The translations under genes were made by a program, and so were the position numbers. Positions 35,515 to 44,881 of a stretch of DNA of 64,000 nt are shown here, piece after piece. The number at the start of each line of letters is the position of its first letter. Positions within the stretch are counted from its first letter, which is position 1. Location of the stretch: positions 1 to 64,000 of the forward strand of contig CALHFG010000022.1 in NCBI GenBank assembly GCA_938029215.1. The letters run 5' to 3'. The stretch is from an uncultured Acidimicrobiales bacterium (GTDB lineage Bacteria > Actinomycetota > Acidimicrobiia > Acidimicrobiales > SZUA-35). The notes below the pieces were generated by a model. It was not told where the DNA came from, searched no databases, and was given only the letters and a program-made list of their open reading frames with translations.

Positions 35515-36669
35515 TTGCATCAGCCGATAACAACTGCCGCTGACCTTGATGCCTTCCTCGAACGGGCGCTCAAGGGCGATCGCTACGCCATCGATACCGA
35601 GTTCCATCGGGAGAAGACGTTCTTCCCCAAGGTGGCGTTGGTCCAGATGGCAACCGAGGATGAGTTGGTGCTTATCGATCCGCTTGAGGTCGACCTTGCA
35701 CCGCTCGCCAGTCTGCTCGACTCAGACCGTCAGTGCATTATGCACGCCGCATCTCAAGATCTGGAGGTCATGCTCCGTTCGTGCGGTGTTTTGCCACGCC
35801 GACTGTTCGATACGCAGATCGCAGCAGGATTCCTGGGGTTGGCGTCGGCGTCGTTGGCCACGTTGCTTAGTCGCTATCAGGGGGTCCAACTGGCGAAGGC
35901 CGACCGCCTGACCGACTGGTTGCGGCGCCCTCTCACCGAGGATCAGTTGAACTACGCGGCGAGCGATGTGGAGTTCCTGCTCTCGACCGCAGACAAACTT
36001 CTGGCCGAGCTCTCCGAACGCGGTCGAATCGAGTGGGTCGAGGCCGAGTGCCGAAACATGCTGAGCACTGCGACCTATAAGCGAACGCCGGCGGAATCGC
36101 TTCGTCGGATCAAGGAGGCCCGATCGCTCAAGGGTCGTGCGTTGGCAATCGCGCTCCAGTTGGTGGCGTGGCGCGACGAACGAGCAGCCACGATCGATTC
36201 TCCCGTCCGTTCGGTACTCAGCGACATCGCCTTGGTCGGAATCGCTCAGCGGGCACCAAAGACGCACGAAGAACTCAAAGCCATCCGCGGCGTTGACGGT
36301 CGCCACACCGGCGGATCGGTCGGACCGGCAATTCTCGAAGTCGTGAAGGCCAGCCGCAACCTTGAACCACCAGCGCCGTTGAAGACTCGGGGGAGCGAAT
36401 TAGACAAGTCGCTGCGACCTGTTGTCTCCCTCGTGACCTCCTGGGTTTCCCAGGTTGCCAGAGACGCAGATCTCGATCCTGCCGCGCTGGCAACCCGCGG
36501 CGATGTCGAGAGCTTCTTGACCGAGGGCAGTGGCAGCCGTCTCGATGAAGGTTGGCGCAATGAGCTGATCGGGGGGCCAATTCAGATGCTGGTTCGCGGC
36601 GAGGCCGCCATCGCTTTCGATGGTTCGGGTGGACTCGTTCTGGAACAGCGAAGCAACCAGGCCCTGTAA
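35515..36669 (+). CDS. rnd: Ribonuclease D (DEDD exonuclease + HRDC)
   Basis: 'YAIDTEFHREKTFFPKVALVQMA', 'HAASQDLEVMLR', 'FDTQIAAGFLGLASASLATLL', 'YAASDVEFLL'. TTG start inferred. Confidence 0.88.
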   Translation: MHQPITTAADLDAFLERALKGDRYAIDTEFHREKTFFPKVALVQMATEDELVLIDPLEVDLAPLASLLDSDRQCIMHAASQDLEVMLRSCGVLPRRLFDTQIAAGFLGLASASLATLLSRYQGVQLAKADRLTDWLRRPLTEDQLNYAASDVEFLLSTADKLLAELSERGRIEWVEAECRNMLSTATYKRTPAESLRRIKEARSLKGRALAIALQLVAWRDERAATIDSPVRSVLSDIALVGIAQRAPKTHEELKAIRGVDGRHTGGSVGPAILEVVKASRNLEPPAPLKTRGSELDKSLRPVVSLVTSWVSQVARDADLDPAALATRGDVESFLTEGSGSRLDEGWRNELIGGPIQMLVRGEAAIAFDGSGGLVLEQRSNQAL

Positions 36670-36745
36670 CGCGACAACCAGGGGCTCTTGAGTATCAGGT
36701 TGTTGGCTGCCAAACGGCTGCCATGAGGTACGGCGAGCGCGAAGG

Positions 36746-36904
36746 CTAGTCGTCGTCGTCACCGACGAGGGCAGCCTCGTCAGTCACGGGAAGATCGAAT
36801 GGATCGTCATCGAGGCGGTCAAAGAGAGACTCGATGTTGTCGTTGTGAACTGTCTGCTTGAGGGCACGAGCTTCCTCGTACCTGCGGTGGCGCCCTTTTT
36901 TCAC
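36746..36904 (-). CDS. Small 52-aa charged protein (not in the supplied ORF track)
   Basis: My reading of the reverse strand: VKKGRHRRYEEARALKQTVHNDNIESLFDRLDDDPFDLPVTDEAALVGDDDD*, GTG start with GGAGTGA upstream. Confidence 0.55.
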   Translation of the reverse strand: MKKGRHRRYEEARALKQTVHNDNIESLFDRLDDDPFDLPVTDEAALVGDDDD

Positions 36905-37211
36905 GCGTCACTCCTTACAACTCTTGATGCACGGTGCAAATTCATCGCACTGGGTCCTCCATTGTAGGCCATAGGAGTGCCTGTAACGAACCAGGGCCCG
37001 AGCAAATCCCGCCGGTGAGAGAGCGAAATGGGTGATTCGGCCTAGTGCAGCGAACCGAATGCCGAAAAAGTGGTGAATTGCTACAAAGAGTGGTCGTCGG
37101 GTCGACCAATGCCACGACCGTGATGGCCCGGGGCCCTCATTCTCGTCAAATTCAGTGATTTGTGGCGACGAGCCGCAGAATGCTGGCGAGTCGGCGGCAG
37201 TATGGAATGCT

Positions 37212-38897
37212 GTGTCGCGAGTCCTCACCTTCCTACGCTCGCTAGCGCCAGAACAGAACCTGAGTCGACTTCTCGTGGCCTCGGTTGCGTTGGGATTGCT
37301 CGTTGGCGTGTTCGTCTCGGTGCTCGAGTGGTTCACGCTGCAGTTGCTCCTGGGTACGGTCACAGAACTGCCGCTTTGGGCGGCCGCGTTTGCTCCGTTG
37401 GTGGGCCTGGGGATTGCGACGCTGACCTTGCGAACCATTGGCGGAGGCATAACGCCGTCGACCTCCGATGAGTACATCCGGGCCTACCATCAACAAGCTC
37501 CCTATCTGCGTGGACGGGATCTGATGCCCCGCCTGATTTCGGGTATGGCAACGATTGGTCTGGGTGGTGCGGTTGGCCTTGAGGGACCCGCCATCTACTC
37601 GGGCTCGATGGGCGGTCTGCGCATCGCCCGCGGCTTTCGAAACTGGCTGGGAGCCGACAACGCCCGTGTTCTCCTGACCGCCGGTGCTGCGGCGGGCGTG
37701 GCCAGTCTGTTTCAGGCACCCGCCACCGGTGTCGTGTTCGCCCTCGAGGCGCCCTACCGAGATGACCTCGCACACCGAGCCCTCCTGCCGTCACTTCTGG
37801 CCTCGGCTGCGGGCTACCTCTCGTTCGTCTCGATCCCGTTGGTCGAGGCACGCTCGGTACTCCCGTTTGCGTTTGACTCAGGGATTGGCAGCGCGCAACT
37901 TGTCGGTGCCGTTTTGCTCGGCCTAGGCGCCGGCTTCGGTGGTCGGGCCTACTCCTGGTGTGTGCGAAAGGCCAAGGCGCTGGCAGCTGACTACTCGGCC
38001 GTCAACGCGGTGATCGCCGGTGGCGTCATCCTGGCGGGCCTTGCCGTGTTAAGCGACCAGGCGTTTGGCTCGCCATTGACGCTCGGCCCCGGACTCAATG
38101 TCGTCGAGTGGTTGCTCGAAGAAGACCACGCGGTATCGGCTGTAATCTTTGTCTTCATCATTCGGGCGGTCTCTACGTTTGTCACCGTTGGTGCTGGCGG
38201 CACGGGCGGTTTCTTTATTCCGTTGGCAATTCAGGGCGTGCTTTTCGGGTCGGTCGTTGGCACTGGTCTGGAGTGGGTCGGGATCGGGTCTGCCAACCAG
38301 AGCCTGTGGCCCGTGCTTGGGCTGGCGGCGTTCTTGGGTGCTGGGTACCGGACGCCGTTAGCTGCCGTCGTGTTCGTGGCCGAGTCGACCGGGGGCGGTG
38401 CCGTGGTGCCAGCCCTCGTCGCTGCTGCAGTTTCTCAGGTTGTGGCCGGGCCGTCGTCGGTGAGTACCGGACAGTTGATCGAACGAACCGGTCTTGTCGA
38501 AGGCAAGGCCAATAGCCCGGTCGCCAATGTCTTGAAGCCGATTCCTTTAAGCGTGCCCCCGGACACCACCGTCTATGAGTTCATCCACAACCTGGCGATC
38601 GGGCAGCAGGTGAAAACTGCACCCGTGCTGGACGGCAACACCTACCTCGGCCTCTGCACCGTGTCAGCTTGCTCGGGAATCGATAGAGATCTGTGGGGTG
38701 AAACCTTGGTTACCGATGTGATGGACGCTGACGCTCCCGTAGGATCCCCTACTTGGTACGTGCGTGACGCCATGGTTGCAATGCAGTCGGGAAACTACGA
38801 CATGCTGGCGATCATCGCCGACGACGAAGTCTTTCTCGGTGTCGTCAGTGCGGAGGACATCGTCCGGCTCGAAGAAATTATCGAAGTTACTCGTTAG
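37212..38897 (+). CDS. ClC-family chloride channel/transporter with C-terminal CBS domains
   Basis: 'GLGGAVGLEGPAIYSGSMGG' (GxEGP), 'GAGGTGGFFIPLAIQGVLFG' (GxFxP), 'LAAFLGAGYRTPLAAVVFVAESTGG'; two CBS-like segments at the C-terminus. Exact start uncertain. Confidence 0.9.
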   Translation: MSRVLTFLRSLAPEQNLSRLLVASVALGLLVGVFVSVLEWFTLQLLLGTVTELPLWAAAFAPLVGLGIATLTLRTIGGGITPSTSDEYIRAYHQQAPYLRGRDLMPRLISGMATIGLGGAVGLEGPAIYSGSMGGLRIARGFRNWLGADNARVLLTAGAAAGVASLFQAPATGVVFALEAPYRDDLAHRALLPSLLASAAGYLSFVSIPLVEARSVLPFAFDSGIGSAQLVGAVLLGLGAGFGGRAYSWCVRKAKALAADYSAVNAVIAGGVILAGLAVLSDQAFGSPLTLGPGLNVVEWLLEEDHAVSAVIFVFIIRAVSTFVTVGAGGTGGFFIPLAIQGVLFGSVVGTGLEWVGIGSANQSLWPVLGLAAFLGAGYRTPLAAVVFVAESTGGGAVVPALVAAAVSQVVAGPSSVSTGQLIERTGLVEGKANSPVANVLKPIPLSVPPDTTVYEFIHNLAIGQQVKTAPVLDGNTYLGLCTVSACSGIDRDLWGETLVTDVMDADAPVGSPTWYVRDAMVAMQSGNYDMLAIIADDEVFLGVVSAEDIVRLEEIIEVTR

Positions 38898-39927
38898 CGG
38901 CGCCGGAGATTCGCTGTTGGGCAGCGAGCACAAGTTTCTCTCGTAGGGCGGACACATCGGCGACGGACTCGACAATGTGGGGAGTCAACATGCCGCTTCG
39001 TTGGCCGAGCCGGCGGTTGGCACCTTCGCGGTCGCCGGCAATGTCGGGGACATCGATGAGGAGGTGCCCCACGCGGATGCCGTGGGCTCCGGCGCCACCT
39101 CGGGCGCCTGGATGTCGGAATTCGACCGGTCCAGCGGTGAGAACGCCTTCTCGGGGCCGTACCGGGAGCACATCGATGCCTTCGCTCCGGAGCGTCGCGA
39201 GAACGGCGAGAAAGATCTTGTGTTGCAACGAGGTGCGTCGATCGCTGAGATGAGTAAGTGCGAATTGGCTCAGTGGCCGGTTGCTTCGCGGAAGGAAATC
39301 CAAGAGCGGCTCATAGATCGCGCGGTCCTTGCTTCTCTTTGTTCGACGGATCGTTTGCGGGTCGCTCTTCCCTTTGATCGAACTGAGCGAGCGGATGTCG
39401 AGGTATCGGGCTGCGACTCTCGCTCGGTCGCGCGCCAGCATGGTTCTCTCGTCATCGAAGGAATCCCGCGTAAACGCCTTCACGTAGCTTCCCGACCGGA
39501 CCAACTGGCTGAGCGTGTGGACGAGCAGCTGGTTCTCGGGCAGATTGAAGTCTCGATAGGGCGCTGCACACACGAACAGGTCGTCGGCGTTGCCAGCGGA
39601 GGCACGTGCGGTGATGGTGGAGTGCCATTGGATGGGCCCGATGACACTGCCAACGGTCCGCACTTCGGTGAAGTTCAGTCGGTTCTTCATGTATCGAATG
39701 ATCTCGGGCATGCTCTCGAGGAGATGTCCGGCTTCGTCGCTGGTCAACATTTCGCGACCGACGAGATAACGGGCCGACGCGGGTGAGAGACCGAAGAGGG
39801 ATCGGGTGGCCTCGACCGGGTGGAACGGTGCGCTCAGAAGTCTCCAGATCGCTTCGCTGGAAGACACTGCATCGGACTGGGGTGCAGCTGCCGTCGTCGT
39901 GTCGCCAGCGGCGACGGAGAGGCTCAT
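38887..39927 (-). CDS. Uncharacterised McrC/DUF2357-like partner protein
   Basis: 'NFTEVRTVGSVIGPIQWHSTITARAS', 'YRDFNLPENQLLVHTLSQLV', 'PLSQFALTHLSDRRTSLQHKIFLAVLATLRSEGI'. Start overlaps the AAA+ gene stop by 4 nt. Confidence 0.55.
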   Translation of the reverse strand: MSLSVAAGDTTTAAAPQSDAVSSSEAIWRLLSAPFHPVEATRSLFGLSPASARYLVGREMLTSDEAGHLLESMPEIIRYMKNRLNFTEVRTVGSVIGPIQWHSTITARASAGNADDLFVCAAPYRDFNLPENQLLVHTLSQLVRSGSYVKAFTRDSFDDERTMLARDRARVAARYLDIRSLSSIKGKSDPQTIRRTKRSKDRAIYEPLLDFLPRSNRPLSQFALTHLSDRRTSLQHKIFLAVLATLRSEGIDVLPVRPREGVLTAGPVEFRHPGARGGAGAHGIRVGHLLIDVPDIAGDREGANRRLGQRSGMLTPHIVESVADVSALREKLVLAAQQRISGAANE

Positions 39928-40856
39928 ACCACCAGTTCGACGCCGAGTACCTCAGAGATCGAACGTCGAGCCTCGCTCAGCTCGGGTGGATCGAACAGCG
40001 GCTCAATAATCTGATAGACCGCAGCGGCCTCTTCGTCCGACATTCCTTCGAATTGGGGAAGGAAGTATGCGTACAGAACCTCATACAGGGCTCGGCTCTT
40101 CGTGATTCCATCCTTGGCTCGACGCGTGATGTACTTGCCGGCGTCGATGTAGATAGCTGGCCCGAGGTCTTTGATGTCACGAAACTCCAACAGTGACGTC
40201 ACGATCTTCGCCGGTCCGCTCAACAGTTGCTCATAGACCTCGGTGGGAGGGCACCCCACTTCAATGAAGGTGAAGCGACGCATCAACGCATACGACATGT
40301 CGAACAGTAGGTTCTTGTCGAGCATGTTCATAGTGGCGATGATCCGCCATGAGGCTGGAACCCGGAGGGGATCGGTATCGACCGGGGTTTCGCTGCCCTG
40401 GGGCACGATCGATAATGCCTTGCTCTGCCCGGCCCGCTTATAGGGAAGCACGACCGGAGAGCCGGAGAGAACGGTGAAGAAAGGACCGAAGGCTCGATCA
40501 AAGTTCGCCCGGTTCAGCTCGTCGATGATGAGCCAGGCTCCGCTCGAAATCGCTTCAACGAACAGTCCGGGCTTGAAGATAAGACCTTCGGCTGTTGGTT
40601 GGAATCCACCCACGGTCTCATAGGTCGTCCACTCCGACGATGCGGTGGTCGGCAGGTAGCCAGTTCCCATCATCGCTTTCTGAGCGATCTCGGCTGTTAT
40701 GTAGGCGAGCGTTGTCTTGCCGGTTCCGGGAGGACCGGTAAGGATTACGTGCTTCTCCGCATCGAGTGCAGAAACAAGCTGTTCCACGACGTGCTCAGGC
40801 GGAATCAGGCCCTTATCGGCACAGGCGGCCTTGATGTTTGCGGCGGAGAAATCCAT
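39924..40856 (-). CDS. McrB-like AAA+ ATPase
   Basis: Walker A 'LTGPPGTGKTTLAY', Walker B/McrB-type 'WLIIDELNRANFDRAFGPFFTVLSG', sensor 'IIATMNMLDKNLLFDMSYALMRRFTFIEV'. Confidence 0.88.
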   Translation of the reverse strand: MDFSAANIKAACADKGLIPPEHVVEQLVSALDAEKHVILTGPPGTGKTTLAYITAEIAQKAMMGTGYLPTTASSEWTTYETVGGFQPTAEGLIFKPGLFVEAISSGAWLIIDELNRANFDRAFGPFFTVLSGSPVVLPYKRAGQSKALSIVPQGSETPVDTDPLRVPASWRIIATMNMLDKNLLFDMSYALMRRFTFIEVGCPPTEVYEQLLSGPAKIVTSLLEFRDIKDLGPAIYIDAGKYITRRAKDGITKSRALYEVLYAYFLPQFEGMSDEEAAAVYQIIEPLFDPPELSEARRSISEVLGVELVV

Positions 40857-40896
40857 AGGTGTAATGAACTTCGGCCCAAATCCGGCACCGGTTTAG

Positions 40897-42612
40897 CTAT
40901 TGGTAGGTCACGATATACGGCAGTGGTTCGACCGCATTGACCTGTCGAGGCGTTGCGGTGGGGAAGTCCTCATCGATGAAGTTCTTCCAGGCCCACCAAA
41001 GCTCCTGATCAGGTCCCGTGGGCGCCTCGAGCATGGCGTTCCACGTGCCGTACTTGGACCCCAGCGAGCCCTGTCCGTCAACGTGGATCACAACCGCGAT
41101 CTCGGGCGGCGTCTTGACCAGCTCACGCTCGGGCAACATCCGAGTGTTGAACTGATGCAGAATGAGCACTTTCTGGGGCAGGTTTTCTTCGTGCACCAAG
41201 CCGGTGAGGTAGTCGATCACTGCGTTGATCTCGTCGGCTCCCACCGACCCGATCTGACGGAGGTGGCGCTGATCGGGTTTGAGTCGCCACTCCGGGTCCA
41301 GTGCCAGCCCTACGTTGGGGAGGCGCAGAAACTCTTCGTAGAGCTTGGCCTGGGTGACGAAGTCGGTCCGGCCCGGTTGGAGATCGAGAATGACCGAAAC
41401 ATCGTTGGCCATGGCGGCATCGATCCAGGGTCGAACGACTTCGATGTCCATCTCGTTGCTGTAGTCACCATCGTCGCCCGCTTGCGTGGCGGCCACCGTA
41501 ACGATGATTTCGAACCCGGGGAGCGCCGGCGGCAGGCCTTCGGCGTTGTAGAGCTCGGCCCGCTCGCTCACCCGTTCTACGGCCCGTTCGGGGTCGGTTT
41601 CTCCAAGAATGCCCAGCCGGAAGGTGAGCGGGTTTCCGTAATAGGCGATAATTCGTCGATCGGGGAACACCTGGGTTCCGCCTCCGAACAGCTCGTTGTC
41701 CGACGCTGCCAAGTCGATCTGCCACTGCTCGGTAGGGGTGGGGTCTCCAGACAAGAAGACGTTGGTCCGACCGGCCAGCACGGCTCGGAGCTCGTCGACG
41801 TTCGCCGGGTTCGTCACAATGACCTCGCCGCCCCCGAGGACTACTGCTGGAAGGGAGCGATACGCGTCGGCTTCAGCGCCAGGGAGAAAGACGACGACCG
41901 GTCCGTCCTCGGTCGGGGCAACGCCCGAGGTCACGGGCTCAAAGGCGGGAACGGTGGGAGGGGGCAGTGTTGTGCTGGTTGTGGAGGTGGGTTCAGTGTC
42001 ACCCGAATCATTGCTCGTCGTGCTCGTGGTGGACGGTTCGGCGGTTGTTGACGGTTCGGCCTCATCGGTCGAAGCGTCGGTTGTCGAGACTGCCGTCGTC
42101 GTTGTGGGCGATGTGGTGGTCGGCGCGACGGTTGTTGTTGGAATGGTAAGCGATTCGACGGCAAGGGATGCGAGGTCGGCCTCGGCTTCGGGGGACAGTC
42201 CGATCGTCTTCACCTCGGTGACTCCGAGCCGGGTCAGTTCCGTGCGTACTGCGGCGATATCGGTTGGGCTATCGATCGTCAAGAGTGGCGAGCCGAGAGA
42301 CACTGCGGTCTCGGCCGCGAATCGGACGGCCGAGAGGTCATCGGCACCGAGTACCACCGCCACTGGCTGACAATCGAAAACGCGTTGGGACAGTTCGATC
42401 AAATCGGCGCTTGTGCCCTTCGGTGGCTCTCGGAGTTCGAGGGAGCGAACCTCGGGCGAGCAAGCCTCGGTGGTCGTGGTGGTTTCGGCCGCCACCACAT
42501 CGTCTCCGTCACCGTCGGACGTCGATGGGTTGGCCGATTCGTTGTTGGCCAGGGTGCACGCCGACATGACGAGCAGTAGGGCTGCGGTGGCCATTGGACC
42601 GGCACGTCTCAT
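40897..42612 (-). CDS. Secreted lipoprotein, Thr/Ser-rich linker, cell-wall-binding-repeat-2-like actinobacterial protein
   Basis: 'MATAALLLVMSACTLANNES' lipobox; 'TTTVAPTTTSPTTTTAVSTT...TSTTSTTLPPP' linker; C-term TIM-barrel-like 'VSVILDLQPGRTDFVTQAKLYEEFLRLPNVGLALDPEW'. Confidence 0.7.
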   Translation of the reverse strand: MRRAGPMATAALLLVMSACTLANNESANPSTSDGDGDDVVAAETTTTTEACSPEVRSLELREPPKGTSADLIELSQRVFDCQPVAVVLGADDLSAVRFAAETAVSLGSPLLTIDSPTDIAAVRTELTRLGVTEVKTIGLSPEAEADLASLAVESLTIPTTTVAPTTTSPTTTTAVSTTDASTDEAEPSTTAEPSTTSTTSNDSGDTEPTSTTSTTLPPPTVPAFEPVTSGVAPTEDGPVVVFLPGAEADAYRSLPAVVLGGGEVIVTNPANVDELRAVLAGRTNVFLSGDPTPTEQWQIDLAASDNELFGGGTQVFPDRRIIAYYGNPLTFRLGILGETDPERAVERVSERAELYNAEGLPPALPGFEIIVTVAATQAGDDGDYSNEMDIEVVRPWIDAAMANDVSVILDLQPGRTDFVTQAKLYEEFLRLPNVGLALDPEWRLKPDQRHLRQIGSVGADEINAVIDYLTGLVHEENLPQKVLILHQFNTRMLPERELVKTPPEIAVVIHVDGQGSLGSKYGTWNAMLEAPTGPDQELWWAWKNFIDEDFPTATPRQVNAVEPLPYIVTYQ

Positions 42613-42659
42613 CCCATCAGTTTCCTACAGCGAGTGGCTGGCGAGGGTGATGGCAGGGC

Positions 42660-42866
42660 TCAATCGGCGAGAAGTCGCGCCGCTTTCTCGACCGCTCGCC
42701 GTGCCGCCTGGATCGACTTGTCGAGCTGTGGTCGCCCCTGGTATCCCTGCTCACTCGCCTCTCGAAGATGGTCTACGACCAGCTCGTTCATGACGTCGAC
42801 AATACCGAAAAGTTCCTCGGAGAGCTCGGCTGCTCGATCGACATAGGGTTGTTGCCACTCGTTCAT
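42660..42866 (-). CDS. Small hypothetical helical protein (68 aa)
   Basis: ORF 'MNEWQQPYVDRAAELSEELFGIVDVMNELVVDHLREASEQGYQGRPQLDKSIQAARRAVEKAARLLAD' in an intergenic slot, same strand as its neighbours. Confidence 0.55.
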   Translation of the reverse strand: MNEWQQPYVDRAAELSEELFGIVDVMNELVVDHLREASEQGYQGRPQLDKSIQAARRAVEKAARLLAD

Positions 42867-42876
42867 CGGCAGCGTT

Positions 42877-43701
42877 CTATCGGTTGGAGGGGCTGAGGGA
42901 GACAGGTGTCACAGTCTGCTTTCGGATGGTGTCCAACTGCCCGGCAAGCGCCGCGTAGATGTCCTCACCTACAAAGCCGATCAATTCATCCTTCGAGGTG
43001 ATGTATACCGGATCATCGGCGGTGTAGGCCTCTGGCTCTTCGTTGCACCACCAGTGGAATTCTTTTCCACCCTCGCCCCAATCGTGTCGCTCCCACGCCC
43101 GAATAAACACCGTGTCGCGCTCGTTGTCATCGGTGTGCACATCCATCCGGATTGGCACCTGCCAGCAAACATCGGGTTTCCAGTCCATTGGTCGCTCGCC
43201 GGCGTTCATCGCCGCTGAATGTAACGCACAACCGGCACCGCTCGGATGGTCCGCACGATTGAGGAAAATGCAGGCGTTTTTGTGAACTCGGGTAGTCCAT
43301 TCGCCGGTGTCGAGTTTGGCGAATGCTCCGTGGTGGGCCGGCTTGCGCGGCTCGCCACCTTTGGTCTTGCGGTGCATGGCCTCGGCAACCGACTTGAATT
43401 GCCACTCCTCATCGGTGAGTCGTTGCACAAATCGAAAGGTTTCGGTCATGTCGTCGTCGTCAACAAAGTGAGCACCGTGCACACAGCAGCCAACGGTTTC
43501 GGAATGGTCGGGTTCGGTATCGATTCCCGGGCATCCCTTCCCGTAAATGCAGTGGTAGCTGCTGAGCAGGTAGGTCACATCGAACATCCAGATGTCACCG
43601 TCATCGTCGTTGATGGCGATCCAGCGATGGTTGTCCTCGTCGGGCACCTGACCGTGCGGGGTGATGTCGGGATGTTGAACAGCGTCCTGTAGCGAAGGCA
43701 C
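42877..43701 (-). CDS. Cys-rich conserved hypothetical protein (YkgJ/DUF3109-like metal-binding pattern)
   Basis: Cys pattern 'CIYGKGC...VGCCVHGAHF...NACIFLNRADHPSGAGCALH...PDVCWQVP'. Confidence 0.55.
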   Translation of the reverse strand: MPSLQDAVQHPDITPHGQVPDEDNHRWIAINDDDGDIWMFDVTYLLSSYHCIYGKGCPGIDTEPDHSETVGCCVHGAHFVDDDDMTETFRFVQRLTDEEWQFKSVAEAMHRKTKGGEPRKPAHHGAFAKLDTGEWTTRVHKNACIFLNRADHPSGAGCALHSAAMNAGERPMDWKPDVCWQVPIRMDVHTDDNERDTVFIRAWERHDWGEGGKEFHWWCNEEPEAYTADDPVYITSKDELIGFVGEDIYAALAGQLDTIRKQTVTPVSLSPSNR

Positions 43702-43748
43702 CGAGGCAGAGTACTGCCTATCGCGGCCAGGTAAGTGGCCTGATGGTG

Positions 43749-44867
43749 TCAGTTTTCCTCGGTGAGGTCGTCGGGGTCGGGTCCCATGTCGTGAATCAGA
43801 CCGCGGCGGGCTGGTGCATCCTCGGTCGAGGCAAGGTCGTTGATGCGGCGGATCATCTCGTGCAGTCTGGCAAAGCTCCGGTTGTTGAACCGTACGGTGA
43901 GCCGGGGTAGGTCGATGTGATCGCCGTCCCGGACCTCGGCGGTGGTCGGCTCGCCTCGGCGCAGGCTGTCATCAACGAAGATGTCGTGAAACTCGTCGTT
44001 GAGGATGGCGATGGACTCGTCGCTGATAGGGCCATTGAGTCTGATCACCAACAGTTTGCCGACATAGCGGATCGAGTGGTAGGTGCTGTAAAAGTGGCAC
44101 ACGTAGTGAGCGGCCTCTTCGGCGTCGTGGGTGTGGAAGTAGAGACCGGTGTCGGCTGGACTGATGTTCCCTCCACCGCCTAACTCGTTGTTCACGAACG
44201 TCTGCCAACCATCCCAGTAGGTGGACTCGGGGGCATCGAGCAGAACGATGGGCGCGGGGTATGACTTGCCCGTCTGGATGAGGGTGAGGAGTTCAAAGCC
44301 TTCGTCGAGGGTGCCAAAACCACCGGGCATAAGAACAAAAGCATCACTTTCCTTCATGAAGTACAACTTCCGCGTAAAGAAGTACTTGAAGGTCGCAAGC
44401 TTTGGGTCGTCGACGATGATGTCGGCAGCTTTGGCCTCGAACGGAAGAACGATGTTGACCCCGTAACTGTTCTCGATTCCTGCACCCTCGATGGCAGCGG
44501 TCATCACGCCTGGTCCGGCGCCCGAGATGATCATCCAGTCTCGCTCGGCGATGAGCCGGCAAAACTCGGCCGTCAGTTTGTAGTCCGGGGCGTCGGGATC
44601 GGTGCGGGCTGAGCCAAAGACCGTGCACTTGGCTCGGTCGGGATCTTGGCCAAACACCTTCGAACCGTTGAGCATTTCAGCGAGCGCTTGGGATGCGATC
44701 TTGAGCTCAAGTCTTGAAAGCCTCGCTGCGTCCATGTCGAGCGAGGTAGTAATCAAGCGACGGATGATGTCGTCGTTCTGGTCTTCACCGATTTCGGAGA
44801 TCAACTGAGTAACCAGTTGGTCCACCGCCGCCTCGCCGTACAGATTTCTAGGTCTCGGAGCGCTCAC
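43749..44867 (-). CDS. LOG-family Rossmann-fold protein (TIGR00730-like)
   Basis: 'TVFGSARTDPD', 'MIISGAGPGVMTAAIEGAG', 'FVLMPGGFGTLDEGFELLTLIQTGK'. Confidence 0.85.
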   Translation of the reverse strand: MSAPRPRNLYGEAAVDQLVTQLISEIGEDQNDDIIRRLITTSLDMDAARLSRLELKIASQALAEMLNGSKVFGQDPDRAKCTVFGSARTDPDAPDYKLTAEFCRLIAERDWMIISGAGPGVMTAAIEGAGIENSYGVNIVLPFEAKAADIIVDDPKLATFKYFFTRKLYFMKESDAFVLMPGGFGTLDEGFELLTLIQTGKSYPAPIVLLDAPESTYWDGWQTFVNNELGGGGNISPADTGLYFHTHDAEEAAHYVCHFYSTYHSIRYVGKLLVIRLNGPISDESIAILNDEFHDIFVDDSLRRGEPTTAEVRDGDHIDLPRLTVRFNNRSFARLHEMIRRINDLASTEDAPARRGLIHDMGPDPDDLTEEN

Positions 44868-44881
44868 GTCTGAAACGGTAC

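Noticed and set aside
38887-40856. Calling the AAA+/partner pair a definite McrBC restriction system
   Set aside because: No nuclease motif or modified-base recognition domain visible, and neighbours are not a defence island; kept only as a hypothesis.
40900-42051. 383-aa plus-strand ORF opposite the lipoprotein gene
   Set aside because: Shadow ORF with no domain; the minus-strand protein has a lipobox, linker and folded region.
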